Assembly (NCBI RefSeq): GCF_027947575.1
Contig: NZ_CP116256.1
Span: 4,216,001 to 4,280,000 of the forward strand
DNA: 64,000 nucleotides
From: Streptomyces rubrogriseus
Lineage (GTDB): Bacteria; Actinomycetota; Actinomycetes; Streptomycetales; Streptomycetaceae
Direction of reading: 5' to 3'
Shown: in pieces, positions 1 to 8,649 of the stretch
Layout of the letters: every line of letters starts with the position of its first letter
Numbering within the stretch: the first letter of the stretch is position 1
The notes under the pieces: model-generated
Told to the model about the DNA's origin: nothing
Database searches by the model: none
What the model saw: only the letters and a program-made list of their open reading frames with translations
Program-made: the position numbers and the translations under genes

Positions 1-278
1 GCCGCCGGGAAGCGGCCGGGGAGGGCGGACGTGCCGTGGAGACGTACGGTCGGGGCGTTCACACCCCGCTGGCATCTACTGGATCTACGGAACCAGCTGC
101 TGCCCACGGCAGACAGTCACGCTCGTGAGGAGTAGCGCCAGGGGCCCCCTCCGTCCCGACCCCGCCCGGGAGCGCACCGGGACACGCAGGACAGCAGGGT
201 CCGGCCCCGGGCGGCGGCAGCGGTCACACGGCCGCCGGAGAGTGGGACCGGCCCGGACCGGCCCGGACCCGCCTGGGG

Positions 279-1145
279 TCAACGCTCGGGCCGGGGCTGC
301 GGGTCGGCTGGGTCCTGCTGCCGGGTGGCGGCCCAGCTGGCCAGCAGCTTCAGAGCGTCGGCGGCCGGTGTCCCGGGGTCGGCGCTGTAGACCGTGAGGG
401 CCAGGCCCTCGTCGCCGAGCAGGTTCAACGACTCGTGGACCAGCTCCATCTCGCCCACCGCCGGATGCAGGAACCGTTTCGTCCCCTCGGTGAAGACGTG
501 CACGCCGTGGGCGCCCCACATGGTGCGGAAGGCGTCACTGCGGGTGGACAGCTCACCGATCAGGTTCGACAGCTCGCGGTCGTAGGGGTTCTTGGCGGCC
601 TCGACCCGCAGGACCCCCACGCCTTCGCGGGCCACTCGTTCCCAATCGGGGTAGAGGCGGGTGGCCCGTGGGTCGAGGAAGACGAACCGGCAGGTGTTGA
701 CCGGCTCGGCTCCGGTCTCGAAGAGCTTGCAGTGCAGGGCGCGGGCCAGTGGATTGGCGGCCAGGATGTCCATCCGGTTGTTGCGCACGTACGCGGGCTG
801 GTCATGCAGACCCTCGACGATGCGCAGCACGCCGGGCCGCACGGTCGCCTTCTTCGGCCCCGCTGCTCCCGGGCCCGGCGCCGGCGCGTACAGGTGGTCC
901 CGCTCGGTGTCGTTGAGGCGCAGGGCCTGAGCGAGAGCGTCCAGGACGCTGTCGGAGGCCCCGGCGAGGCTGCCGCGCTCCATGCGCGTGTAGTACTCGA
1001 CGCTCATCCCGGCGAGCACCGCGACCTCGCCCCGGCGCAGCCCCGGCACCCGCCGCTGCCCGTACACGGGCAGGCCTGCCTGCTCCGGGGTGATCCTCGC
1101 CCGGCGCGATTTCAGGAATGCACTGACTTCTTCCTGGTTGTCCAT
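279..1145 (-). CDS. XRE-family regulator with MmyB-like ligand domain
   Basis: A 288-residue cytoplasmic DNA-binding regulator. An N-terminal helix-turn-helix (about residues 12-75) carries LRRGEVAVLAGMS followed by YYTRMERG, the usual start of actinobacterial MmyB-type regulators. The rest (about 105-280) matches the PAS-like MmyB ligand-binding domain, with motifs such as NRMDILAANPLARAL and the RFLHPAVGEMELVHESL stretch. The length is normal for the family. The ATG at 1145 is used because the HTH begins almost at once and the frame upstream offers no better start. It is transcribed away from the next gene, so it is probably autoregulated or controls an unlinked target; the ligand is unknown. 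A second intact paralogue lies at 9634-10470 and a broken one near 47.0-47.3 kb. Confidence 0.88.
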   Translation of the reverse strand: MDNQEEVSAFLKSRRARITPEQAGLPVYGQRRVPGLRRGEVAVLAGMSVEYYTRMERGSLAGASDSVLDALAQALRLNDTERDHLYAPAPGPGAAGPKKATVRPGVLRIVEGLHDQPAYVRNNRMDILAANPLARALHCKLFETGAEPVNTCRFVFLDPRATRLYPDWERVAREGVGVLRVEAAKNPYDRELSNLIGELSTRSDAFRTMWGAHGVHVFTEGTKRFLHPAVGEMELVHESLNLLGDEGLALTVYSADPGTPAADALKLLASWAATRQQDPADPQPRPER

Positions 1146-1424
1146 GCGGCCAGCGTAGGAAGACGCCGCGAGAGGTGGGGGACCCTGCTGTTACCCCTCA
1201 CACCGCAGACTCCCCCCGCTGGTTCTCGCCGGAGGCCCCATTGCGGAGCCAACGAAGACGTGACGGGGGGGAGTCACCTGCAGCATCCATGTCGCGGCGA
1301 GCGCCCGGATGCTGCTGGTGACTGAGGGCGCCGGCAGCCGACCTGCCGCATCGGCGATGCCCTGCCACGCCGGGCTCGTCGGACATGCCGGTGCCGACCC
1401 GGCTGAGAGCTACCGCGGAGCTGC

Positions 1425-1449
1425 GCACCGACCGGTGACCGGTCGGTGC
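1425..1449 (-). terminator. Hairpin after the FAD monooxygenase gene
   Basis: Two perfect 12-base arms (GCACCGACCGGT and its complement) are separated by one base, nine bases beyond the stop codon of the monooxygenase at 1458. There is no T-run, as is common for Streptomyces terminators. The rest of 1146-1457, between the regulator start and this hairpin, holds no gene I can support; it should carry the promoter of the XRE gene. Confidence 0.6.
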
Positions 1450-1457
1450 GGCCCGGT

Positions 1458-2600
1458 CTACCGGTTCGCGGCTTCCCGAGAGGGGATCCGGTTTGTGCGA
1501 CCGACCGCGCGGCCCATCGCGTTGCGCACCGCGAGCCCCGGCCGGGTGCGGGGCACCATGAGCCTGGAGAGCAGCCCGACGCGTCGCTGCCGCGGGCCTA
1601 CCTCACGGCGGAGACGGGACTCGTAGGCGGCGAAGGCCCGGGCGTGGTCACCGGGTTGGGCGGCGAGCTCTTCGGCGAGGGCGTACGCGCCCGCCATCGC
1701 CATGCTGGACCCGTCGCCCAGCAGGGCTGTCGCCGCCGCCGCGTCTCCGAGCAGTACGACCCGTCCGCGGGACCACGAGGGCACCCGGACGGTGGTCAGG
1801 GGGTCGAAGAACGGAGCCGGGTGGTCGAGAAAGGCTGCCACGAACTCCGGTGCCCGCCACCGCACGTCGGCGTAGGCGTCGGCCACGGTCCGCTTGTGAA
1901 GGGTGACGTTCTTGCGGTCGTGGGGCGCCGACTGTGCGGCCCGGAAGGTGAAGATCGCCAGCGGGGTGGTCCGCGAAGGGTGGAGGACCAGCATCCGGTT
2001 CGGCGCGGTCAGCATGGTCATCTCGGTCGGATCCTCGATGGCGTCGGGTTCCAGCGGGACGGTCGCGCCGTACAGGCCCAGGTCGCTCGTGAACTGCCGC
2101 TCGGGGCCGAATACCAGGCGCCGTACGGTGGAGTGCATCCCGTCGGCACCGACTACCAAGTCGAAGCGCCGTGGCGCGGACCGCCGGAAGGTGACGTCCA
2201 CCCCGCCTTCATCCTGGTCGAGAGCGGTGACCGTGTCGTCGAACAAGAACTCGGCCTCGGTCTGCGCCGACCGGTGGAGCACCTCGGACAGGTCGGCTCG
2301 GGTCACCTCGACCGTCGGCGCCTTGTCCGAGGTGAGCGGGAGCTGCAGGATTCGCCTGCCGCCGGGGTCGAGCAGGGTCAGCGACCGATTGCGGGTGGCG
2401 AGCTCGCGGAGCTGCGGGAGGATGCCCATGCGCTCGGCGACCGGGATCGCGGGCCCCTTCACGACGATCGCGCTACCACCGGAACGCAGCTGCCGGGCGT
2501 GTTCGACGACAGTCGGCCGGTATCCGTTCCGGGACAGCCAGTACGCGAGTGCGGGCCCTGCGATTCCGGCACCGACTATCAGCACCTCGGGCTTCTTCAT
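1458..2600 (-). CDS. FAD-dependent monooxygenase (PHBH-like fold)
   Basis: A 380-residue class A flavoprotein monooxygenase or hydroxylase of the PHBH/UbiH superfamily. The FAD-binding GAGIAG motif sits near residue 9 in MKKPEVLIVGAGIAG. The DG motif (VVGADGMHSTVR) and the second FAD motif (VVLLGDAAAATALLG) follow in the expected order. I chose the ATG at 2600 over a longer frame because GAGAGG lies just upstream and the Rossmann strand begins immediately. Such enzymes use NAD(P)H and O2 to hydroxylate small aromatic or polyketide-like substrates; the substrate cannot be deduced. It is divergent from an ArsR-type gene across a 170-base spacer with two palindromes, so it is probably repressed by that protein and induced by a substrate or toxic compound. 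Confidence 0.88.
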   Translation of the reverse strand: MKKPEVLIVGAGIAGPALAYWLSRNGYRPTVVEHARQLRSGGSAIVVKGPAIPVAERMGILPQLRELATRNRSLTLLDPGGRRILQLPLTSDKAPTVEVTRADLSEVLHRSAQTEAEFLFDDTVTALDQDEGGVDVTFRRSAPRRFDLVVGADGMHSTVRRLVFGPERQFTSDLGLYGATVPLEPDAIEDPTEMTMLTAPNRMLVLHPSRTTPLAIFTFRAAQSAPHDRKNVTLHKRTVADAYADVRWRAPEFVAAFLDHPAPFFDPLTTVRVPSWSRGRVVLLGDAAAATALLGDGSSMAMAGAYALAEELAAQPGDHARAFAAYESRLRREVGPRQRRVGLLSRLMVPRTRPGLAVRNAMGRAVGRTNRIPSREAANR

Positions 2601-2694
2601 GACGATGACCTCTCGGAGTGTCGATGACCAGGTCACCGGCGAGTGCCGGGCCGGGCCTGAGGGAGCGGCGGCACGGGAAGGTGCAACCGGACAA

Positions 2695-2716
2695 AGGTAC
2701 GATCATTTTCGTACCT
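2695..2716. promoter_or_regulatory. Palindromic operator 1 of the ArsR-monooxygenase pair
   Basis: Perfect inverted repeat AGGTACGA-TCATTT-TCGTACCT in the divergent spacer. It shares the AGGTA/TACCT core with the next dyad, which marks both as likely sites for the ArsR-type protein encoded at 2771. Confidence 0.65.
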
Positions 2717-2730
2717 CAGGAAAGCATGCC

Positions 2731-2760
2731 CTTCAGGTACGATGCAAGCCATACCTGAAG
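2731..2760. promoter_or_regulatory. Palindromic operator 2 of the ArsR-monooxygenase pair
   Basis: Nine-base perfect arms CTTCAGGTA and TACCTGAAG around a 12-base centre. The right arm ends at the GAAGGAGG ribosome binding site of the ArsR gene, so occupancy would also block expression of the regulator (autorepression). Confidence 0.65.
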
Positions 2761-2770
2761 GAGGTGCGGC

Positions 2771-3106
2771 GTGGCCCGGAGGAACCTGGTCGGCCCGGAG
2801 GTCGATGCGCTCGATCTGGGTGCGGTGTTTCGCGCCCTCGCCGACGAGAACCGTCGTTCGGTGATGACGGAGTTGGCCGCCGACCGCAGCGACAACGAGC
2901 GGGGCTGCAACTCGTTCAACCTGCCGATCTCGAAGCAGACCCAGACCCACCACTTCCGGGTCCTGCGCGAGGCAGGTCTCGTTGACGAGATCGACTACGG
3001 CAACCGCAAGGGCATCCGGCTACGACGCGCGGACATCGAGAAGAGATTCCCCGGGCTGCTCATGCTCCTGGGCTCAGAGTCCCCGGGCGGTACCACTCCT
3101 CGCTGA
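2771..3106 (+). CDS. ArsR-family winged-helix repressor
   Basis: A 111-residue DNA-binding protein. It opens with the ArsR signature LGAVFRALADENRRSVMTEL and continues with a recognition helix in NLPISKQTQTHHFRVLREAGL and a wing in DEIDYGNRKGIRLRRADI. There is no metal-binding ELCVCDL motif, so it is probably a non-metal, small-molecule-responsive member. The start is GTG, with GAAGGAGG seven bases upstream. It is divergent from the FAD monooxygenase and the two palindromes between them are its likely operators. The protein keeps an unusual acidic, Cys-containing stretch before the recognition helix (RSDNERGCNSF), which could be a sensing segment (inference). Confidence 0.88.
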   Translation: MARRNLVGPEVDALDLGAVFRALADENRRSVMTELAADRSDNERGCNSFNLPISKQTQTHHFRVLREAGLVDEIDYGNRKGIRLRRADIEKRFPGLLMLLGSESPGGTTPR

Positions 3107-3426
3107 ACACAGCTGAATACTGCTGAGCACACCGGCGGGGAGTCCGAGTTGAGCCGCGAGCTCGGCCGGATCCACCGCGCCCGGCTCGCACGCAGCCGAA
3201 CACGACGCGGGCATAAATAGGGTCGGTGTCGCTTCGACCGCCGTCCCGCGCTCGTGATCGGCGCCGAACTCTTCCGCGCACTCCCTCACGCCCACACCCA
3301 CTGAGGATTCCTCAATCTGCATGCGGAGCAGGGCCACTGGGTGGTGAGGGCGAGGTCCGGGCGTAGAGAAGCTCCTGGTAGACGGGCGCGTGTCGAGTCC
3401 AAGCCATCCTGCCAGGAGCTTTCCGC
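3107..3426. other. Spacer with a 10-base inverted repeat before an IS remnant
   Basis: No gene is supported here. Near its end an inverted repeat (AAGCTCCTGG at 3369-3378, CCAGGAGCTT at 3412-3421) lies just upstream of the first transposase codon at 3427. It could be part of the left end or leader of the insertion sequence. No matching right-end copy was found. Confidence 0.4.
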
Positions 3427-4056
3427 ATGCTTGTCTGCCCAGCCGGGGTCGATCTGTCCACCTCCGCTCTGCGCTACCTCGCCCGTGAGTTGACCGCACG
3501 TCGTCTTGCGCAAGGGACATGATGGCGCCGGCTGGCCACCGGACGGCAGGCACCGCCCGTGGTGGCTCATCTACGATGCGGCCATACCCACGCTCAGCTC
3601 GCCGCCGGATTCGGTGCGGGCGTCACCACCGCCTACTGGCACATCGCAGAGGCCGTCGACATCCTGGCCGCTCTGGCTCCAACCCTCGCCGAGGCGGTGC
3701 GGACAGCCTCCGGCAAGGCCTTCATGCTCCTGGACGGCACGTTGCTGCCGATCGACCGGATCGCCGCCGACCGACCCTTTTACTCCGGGAAACATAAGAA
3801 GCGCGGCATGCGCGTGCGGGGGATCGCCGACCCGGCAGGACGGTTGCTGTGGGCCTCGCCAGCGCTGCCGGGATCTGTCCACGACATCAAGGCCGCAAGA
3901 ATCCACGGCATCGTCGGTGCCCTGGCGGGAGCCGGGGTGGATTTGCGGGCCGACAAGGTTTACCAGGGCGCCGTCGGCACCGTACGCGTCCGGAGCCGAA
4001 TGACCGGACTGGTGCCCGGCCCCGTCACCGTGCGTCGAATTTCGGGACTCCGGTAG
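3427..4056 (+). pseudogene. Degraded IS5-type (DDE_Tnp_4) transposase
   Basis: The remains of a transposase normally about 250-270 residues long. A short N-terminal frame starts MLVCPAGVDLSTSALRYLA and stops after 31 codons. A second frame from about 3550 reads through the family core: an HTH-like AAGFGAGVTTAYWHIAEAV, the first catalytic Asp in LLDGTLLPIDRIAADRPFY, SGKHKKRGM and the second Asp region PGSVHDIKAARIHGI. Homology ends after DLRADKVYQGAVGTVRV, so the last catalytic Glu and C-terminus are missing and the frame runs into unrelated DNA. It is therefore inactive: a frameshift or small deletion at about 3520-3555 plus a 3' truncation. Confidence 0.8.
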
Positions 4057-4733
4057 TTCGGTCAGCAGGTCCTCGGCAGGTCCTCCTGGCCTTCGCGATA
4101 TGCCCGGCGGATCCGGCCCGGCCGCCGTGGTGATCGCGCGGGCCAGGCGCTGGCGGGGCTCCTGCACGGTCAGCTGCCGGTTCATCAGACGCCGGTACAA
4201 GTCCACGAACACGTCGTCGCGCGGGTTCGCGAGCTCTCCGTTCTCGCGGGCCTCGGCGTCGTCGCGGCCGCGGGTCACCGGGCGAGCGTGGCGCTGGAAA
4301 CTCTGGCGGCCTGGGTGGCCGAGGCGTGTTGGGCCCGGCGGCGGAGGTATTGACGGCGTAGGCCCTGACGACAGCGTCGGCGCGTGACCGTGAACTGCGG
4401 CGCGGTCGGCGGTGCGGGCACGGCCGACCGCGAGTCGAGCCTGCAGCAGTAGAACGATGCACGGGTCCTGCCGAATGTGGCCGGGTGTTGAGGACGGCCC
4501 GGGCGGCGTGCAACGGGCAGCCGGGCTCTTCGCGTGTGAAGGCGAAGGCTATAGCGACATCGCGTGCTGTCGTCGATGCTGAGCATAGGCGTAGAGAGGA
4601 CAGCGGAGGTCCACGGCGGCCGCGTCTCGGCCGTGACGGGTCGGTCACCGGAGGCGACGCCTGCCCGACGGGGCACTGTACGTCAAGGGTGCAACCCGTG
4701 GACGGAAGCGTGGCGGACCAGCGGGGGACGAGC
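4057..4733. other. Spacer with a possible decayed reading frame
   Basis: No intact gene is seen. On the minus strand about 4100-4278 encodes a stretch containing DDVFVDLYRRLMNRQLTVQEP, with amphipathic helices and ordinary composition. It looks like part of a real protein, but the frame loses sense on both sides and upstream sequence continues it only in another frame. I cannot name the family. The rest is non-coding as far as I can tell and should include the promoter of the membrane protein at 4734. Confidence 0.35.
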
Positions 4734-5846
4734 ATGACGGCAATCGAGCCACCGGACGAGAGACGGGATCATCCGCAGCCGGGCGGTGCTGACGGCGCCC
4801 TTGCGGAGCCGGGCCCGCAACAGGCCGGGCACAACGGGGACTTGACCGGCGCCCCGCAGCCCCCACGGCAGAGCGACGCCGACGAGGGAAACGGAGCCCG
4901 TGAGAGCTTCGCATCGATCGTCGCGGAGGCACTCGGTCTGGCACCCGGCTCCTCTCGGCGGCGACGAGCGGTGGCCTTGCTGGTGATGCTGTCGATCGCC
5001 TTCATGGCCGTCTTCCGGGACACGCTGACCGGCTACCTCATGATCAAACCAAGTGTGACCAGGGAGAACGACGCCAACAAGGAGTACGACGCCAACACGG
5101 TGCCGTTCACGGTGTCCGTGCGGCCCGCAGAAGGCGAGCCCGAGACGTGGGCCGTGGTTCTCGACCGGGCACTGACGCCCGAAGAGAAGCAGAAACTGGT
5201 AGCCGTCGAGAACGACCCCTCGGGCGCCTTCTCATACCTGATGAAACTGGGCGGTCGCCCGCTCGCCACCGTGGCCACGTTGGAGAAGGCCCCCAAGCGG
5301 TACAAGGATCAGCTGGCGTCAAGCACCGTCGGAGGATACGCCGACGTGTTCCAGATGAACGTGATGAGCACCCGGTCCACCTCGGTGGTCATCAACGGCT
5401 GGCAGGTCACCGACGTTCACTGCCGAAGGAGCACCGGGCACACCGTGGTGCAGCTTCCGGAGCAGGGCGGAGCGTCCTACGAAGGTCTCCAGCTTCATAT
5501 TCCGCCCCTCGTCGGCGAACCGGTGCTGACCGACGAGATCGAGGGACAGGGCGAGTCCTATTTCAGCACCCACTACATCGAGGTCGGAGGCGGCCAGTCC
5601 TCGGGCGGTTTCAAGGTGCACGCGATCGCCCCATGGGGGAAGTCGTGCCAGTGGGGCATCAAGGTTCGCTACACCGACTCGCACCAGACCGCACGGTGGG
5701 TGCAGCTGAAGGACAGTAACGGCAAGCCCCTGCGTATACGCACCGACTCCGTACCGACGGACGCTCGGGAGACGTGGGGCTTCATCGTCCAGCCATGGAG
5801 ACTGTGCGAGCAGTCGGGGAAATGCATCGTGCATCCAAGGACGTAG
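4734..5846 (+). CDS. Hypothetical single-pass membrane protein
   Basis: A 370-residue protein I do not recognise. Residues 1-60 are Pro/Gly/Asp-rich and probably disordered. A basic stretch SSRRRR precedes one transmembrane helix (about 79-94, AVALLVMLSIAFMAVF). The remaining 275 or so residues should be extracytoplasmic: polar, beta-rich, with four cysteines (HCRR, SCQW, LCEQSGKC) that could form two disulfides. The ATG at 4734 is chosen because GGGGGACGAG lies just upstream and the longer frame has low-complexity Arg-rich sequence. It has no operon partners: an IS remnant lies upstream and a recombinase remnant downstream. The topology is a well supported inference; the function is open. 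Confidence 0.75.
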   Translation: MTAIEPPDERRDHPQPGGADGALAEPGPQQAGHNGDLTGAPQPPRQSDADEGNGARESFASIVAEALGLAPGSSRRRRAVALLVMLSIAFMAVFRDTLTGYLMIKPSVTRENDANKEYDANTVPFTVSVRPAEGEPETWAVVLDRALTPEEKQKLVAVENDPSGAFSYLMKLGGRPLATVATLEKAPKRYKDQLASSTVGGYADVFQMNVMSTRSTSVVINGWQVTDVHCRRSTGHTVVQLPEQGGASYEGLQLHIPPLVGEPVLTDEIEGQGESYFSTHYIEVGGGQSSGGFKVHAIAPWGKSCQWGIKVRYTDSHQTARWVQLKDSNGKPLRIRTDSVPTDARETWGFIVQPWRLCEQSGKCIVHPRT

Positions 5847-6007
5847 TTCGGCTGCCGGCGCCGAGCCTCAGTTGTCCCTTCACGCTGGTAGACCCCCTCC
5901 TGGAAGAACTACGCCCGCCCCGGCGTCGACGCAGTCACCCAGCACCCCGAACGCGACCCCCGCCGCCCGACGGAAGAACCGACGCCTCCAAGAGCAACTA
6001 TTGACCC

Positions 6008-6179
6008 GTGGTGCTCATCGGCCTGGTTCGCGTCAGCACCGACAAACAGAAGGCCCAGCGTCAGCACGACGCCCTCGATGTGATCTGCTTCGGCGGAAGG
6101 CCACTCCGCCCGCGAGATCGCCGAAGCCGTCAAGGTATCCGTCGGCGCCGTACACAGGACCCTCAACCCCGCCCCGTAG
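6008..6179 (+). pseudogene. Serine recombinase (resolvase) remnant
   Basis: Only the two ends of a resolvase survive. From GTG 6008 the frame reads VLIGLVRVSTDKQKAQRQHDAL, the N-terminal strand and catalytic-serine region of resolvase/invertase recombinases. About 25 codons later a different frame gives GHSAREIAEAVKVSVGAVHRTL, the C-terminal helix-turn-helix, ending in TAG at 6177-6179. The central catalytic and E-helix region (normally about 100 residues) is deleted, so the gene cannot function. It points to a former mobile element between the membrane protein and the glycosyltransferase. The flanking bases 5847-6007 and 6180-6436 hold no supported gene. Confidence 0.7.
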
Positions 6180-6436
6180 AACCTGCTTCATGGCTCGGCG
6201 CATCATGCCTTCCTGGTAGCTGCCCGTAGGGAACCTGGGCTCAAGACCCCGCCGCCGCGGGGAAGAGCGTCGAGGGCCCGCGTGTGGAGGTCGGGCCACT
6301 GGGTCAGCCATGCGGCCAGATCGCTGGAGGCCAGTCGGGCGTACGAGGAACGGCGGGGTCGTCATGCGGTGGTCTCCTGTCGGTGTCGTGGGGAGGGGAT
6401 GGCGGGCCGCTAGGCTACGTCGATCGGAGTTCACCT

Positions 6437-7312
6437 GTGAGTCGTCCACGCTTGGGAATCGCGGTCCTGACCATGGGCAACCGGCCCGCGGAACTGAAGG
6501 CGCTGCTGGAGTCGGTAGCGCGGCAGACGCTGCCGGCCACACGGATCGTGGTGGTGGGCAACGGCAGCCCACTGCCGGAGCTGCCCGCAGGCGTGGACGG
6601 GGTCGAGCTGGAGGAGAACCTCGGGGTGTCCGGCGGCCGGAATGAGGCCATTGAGTACCTTCGGGCGTGCGGGGATGTGGACGTCGTCGTCGACCTGGAC
6701 GACGACGGGCTGCTCGTGGACACCGGCGCGTTCGCCCACCTGGCTTCGATGTACGAGGCCGATGAACGGCTGGGGATCGTGTCGTTCCGGATCGCCGACG
6801 AACGCGGTCGCACACAGCGCCGGCACGTGCCGCGGCTGCGGTCGAAGGACCCGATGCGGGCCGGGGAGGTGACGACCTTCCTGGGCGGCGGGCACGGGCT
6901 GTCGATGCGGATGCTGAACAGGATCGGCGGCTGGCCGGAGAAGTTCTTCTTTGCGCATGAAGAGACCGATCTGGCGTGGCGAGCGCTGGATGACGGGTGG
7001 CGGGTGGTGTACGAGCCGTCGCTGCTGCTGCAGCACCCCTGGACGTCACCGGCACGGCACGCGGTCTACTACCGCATGACGGCCCGCAACCGGGTGTGGC
7101 TGGCCAAGCGGCATCTGCCCGCCCCTCTGATCCCGGCCTACCTCGGCGTATGGACGGTGCTGGCGGCGGCGCGTACGCGATCCTGGGGCGGTCTGCGGGC
7201 CTGGGCGGGCGGGTTTGCCGAGGGTGTCCGTGAGTCGGGCGGGCCGCGCCGGCCGATGCGGTGGGCGACGGTGGCACGGATGACACGCCTGGGCCGCCCC
7301 CCGGTCATCTAG
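6437..7312 (+). CDS. Family 2 glycosyltransferase
   Basis: A 291-residue GT-A glycosyltransferase that would transfer a sugar from a nucleotide donor, probably at the cytoplasmic face of the membrane. It starts at GTG 6437 after a GGAG box. It shows the GT2 opening LGIAVLTMGNRPAELKALL, the NLGVSGGRNEAI nucleotide-binding motif, an acidic DXD-like cluster DLDDDG, the acceptor-side GGGHGLSMRM, and the EETDLAWRALDDGW (ED) catalytic-base motif. The last 90 residues are Arg/Trp-rich and could associate with membrane. Downstream and convergent is a ruined epimerase gene, so it may once have belonged to a sugar-modification set. The acceptor is unknown. Confidence 0.85.
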   Translation: MSRPRLGIAVLTMGNRPAELKALLESVARQTLPATRIVVVGNGSPLPELPAGVDGVELEENLGVSGGRNEAIEYLRACGDVDVVVDLDDDGLLVDTGAFAHLASMYEADERLGIVSFRIADERGRTQRRHVPRLRSKDPMRAGEVTTFLGGGHGLSMRMLNRIGGWPEKFFFAHEETDLAWRALDDGWRVVYEPSLLLQHPWTSPARHAVYYRMTARNRVWLAKRHLPAPLIPAYLGVWTVLAAARTRSWGGLRAWAGGFAEGVRESGGPRRPMRWATVARMTRLGRPPVI

Positions 7313-7846
7313 ACGCGCTGTCCGGCCTCCTGGCGCAGCCAGCCAGCCAGCCAGCCAGCCAGCCGGCCGGGCAGCGCGGCGGGTGTGGACTTCATCCAGC
7401 GCACATATCGTGCGACTGCGTCCTCGATGGTGATGGCGGGCTGCCAGCCCAGGATCCGTTGCCTCAGGGGGTGCCGGCACAGCCGCCCAGGGGGTTGCCC
7501 GGTGGCATCGGTGTCTCCACCACACGGGGGCCGGGGAAGTGGCCTCATGCAAGGTCGGCGACCTGTGGAGGGTGGTGTGGCGTCCGGTCCCGATGTTGAC
7601 TGTCCTCCCCTCCACGGCGGGCTCGGTCAGGGCGCGCAGGGTGCCTTCCGCAATGTCGTCGACGTGGACGAAGTCGCGGTCCTGGTGGCCGCCACCGTTG
7701 AGGTGCAGTAAGAGTCCGGCTGCGGCGCGGGCTGCGAACCATGCGACCACCCGCGAGTGGCTGCCGGGCTTGATGACCTCCGGCTGGCCGTAGCCCAGGT
7801 CGCGCGGCTGTTCCCGCTCCATGAGGTGGAGCTGTGTCAGGCGCAT
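7309..7846 (-). pseudogene. NAD-dependent sugar epimerase/dehydratase pseudogene
   Basis: Fragments of an extended-SDR nucleotide-sugar epimerase in two frames. About 7610-7800 reads HQDRDFVHVDDIAEGTLRAL and VEGRTVNIGTGRHTTL, the substrate-binding part of the family. After a frameshift near 7600, about 7385-7470 reads ILGWQPAITIEDAVARYVRWM, the usual C-terminus. The Rossmann GXXGXXG start and catalytic YXXXK are absent, so the gene is both truncated and frameshifted. It converges on the GT2 gene and ends within its stop codon. I infer loss of a sugar-nucleotide step that once served the neighbouring glycosyltransferase. The 334 bases from 7847 to 8180 carry no supported gene. Confidence 0.72.
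7337..7364. repeat. Seven tandem AGCC tetranucleotides
   Basis: Seven uninterrupted AGCC units lie at the 3' end of the decayed epimerase, where they encode a repeating Gly-Trp-Leu-Ala tail on the minus strand. Tetranucleotide arrays slip during replication and shift the frame. Confidence 0.85.
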
Positions 7847-8180
7847 CGCCGGTTCGTTTGTACGTGCGATTCGATGATGTGCTGGGCGCGGGGGTCGAGT
7901 CCTGCTCGGGGCTCGGGTAACCGTTGATCCTTCGGCTGCCTCTGGCGACGTAGCTGTATCGCCTGTCCGGCCAGGCTGGTCTGACGCGGCCGTGAGCGGC
8001 AGCTCGGGGGTCTCGCCTGCGGGGCTCAACGGCGGGACCAGCCAGAAGGCGGTCGGCGGTACGGTCATTCTCCGCATTGTGGGACGAATACCAATGACCG
8101 AGTCCAGAAGGCCGCCCAGTGCGGGCTGCCGGCCCGTGACGAGTAGGCTGGTCGTTTGCTATCGGACCGGGGAGGTCGGC

Positions 8181-8621
8181 GTGGACTATGGCGACAAGCT
8201 CTTCTGGCTCTCGGTTGTGATTCAACGCAAGTACGCGGAGGTCTGCGCCGAGTTCGATCTGACCCCCTCGCAGGCCACGCTGCTCTGCGCGGTCAGGAAC
8301 GAGCCGCGGCGGATGGCTGACCTCGCCGCGTCGTTGGGTATGACCAAGAACGCATTGAGCCAGCTGGTCGATCGCACCGCGCGGCGCGAGTTGGTCGGCC
8401 GGGCAAGCTCGGCGCAGGACCGACGGGTGGTCATGCTGAGTGCGACGCCCGCGGGGAAGGTGCTCGGCGAGGCCGTTTACGCCGAGGTCGCCAAGCGCCT
8501 GCCCGAGATCGCGAGGAATCTCGACGCCGACGACCAGCGCGACTTCGAGCGCGTGGCCACCGCCGTCGTGGACACCTCGGATCTCTCTGCGCCCACCTCG
8601 AACCAACCGATCACACCGTGA
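8181..8621 (+). CDS. MarR-family regulator
   Basis: A 146-residue winged-helix regulator. The recognition region reads MADLAASLGMTKNALSQLVDR, followed by the family's DRR wing motif (AQDRRVVMLSATPAG) and a long C-terminal dimerisation helix. GTG 8181 is chosen because GGGGAGG precedes it and MarR alignments begin here, not at upstream in-frame starts. It lies 83 bases upstream of, and co-directional with, an NmrA-like reductase. The spacer holds a 37-base inverted repeat that is the obvious operator. This suggests a regulator of the reductase, released by an electrophile or phenolic ligand (inference from family behaviour). Confidence 0.87.
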   Translation: MDYGDKLFWLSVVIQRKYAEVCAEFDLTPSQATLLCAVRNEPRRMADLAASLGMTKNALSQLVDRTARRELVGRASSAQDRRVVMLSATPAGKVLGEAVYAEVAKRLPEIARNLDADDQRDFERVATAVVDTSDLSAPTSNQPITP

Positions 8622-8649
8622 GGTCCCGCTGACCCAGCACCTTGACGAG

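Noticed and set aside
1446-2627. A 393-codon plus-strand frame opposite the FAD monooxygenase
   Set aside because: Shadow frame; the minus-strand product carries all flavoprotein monooxygenase motifs.
3427-6179. An intact integrative element or prophage
   Set aside because: Only decayed transposase and recombinase pieces; no integrase, attachment-site repeats, replication or structural genes.
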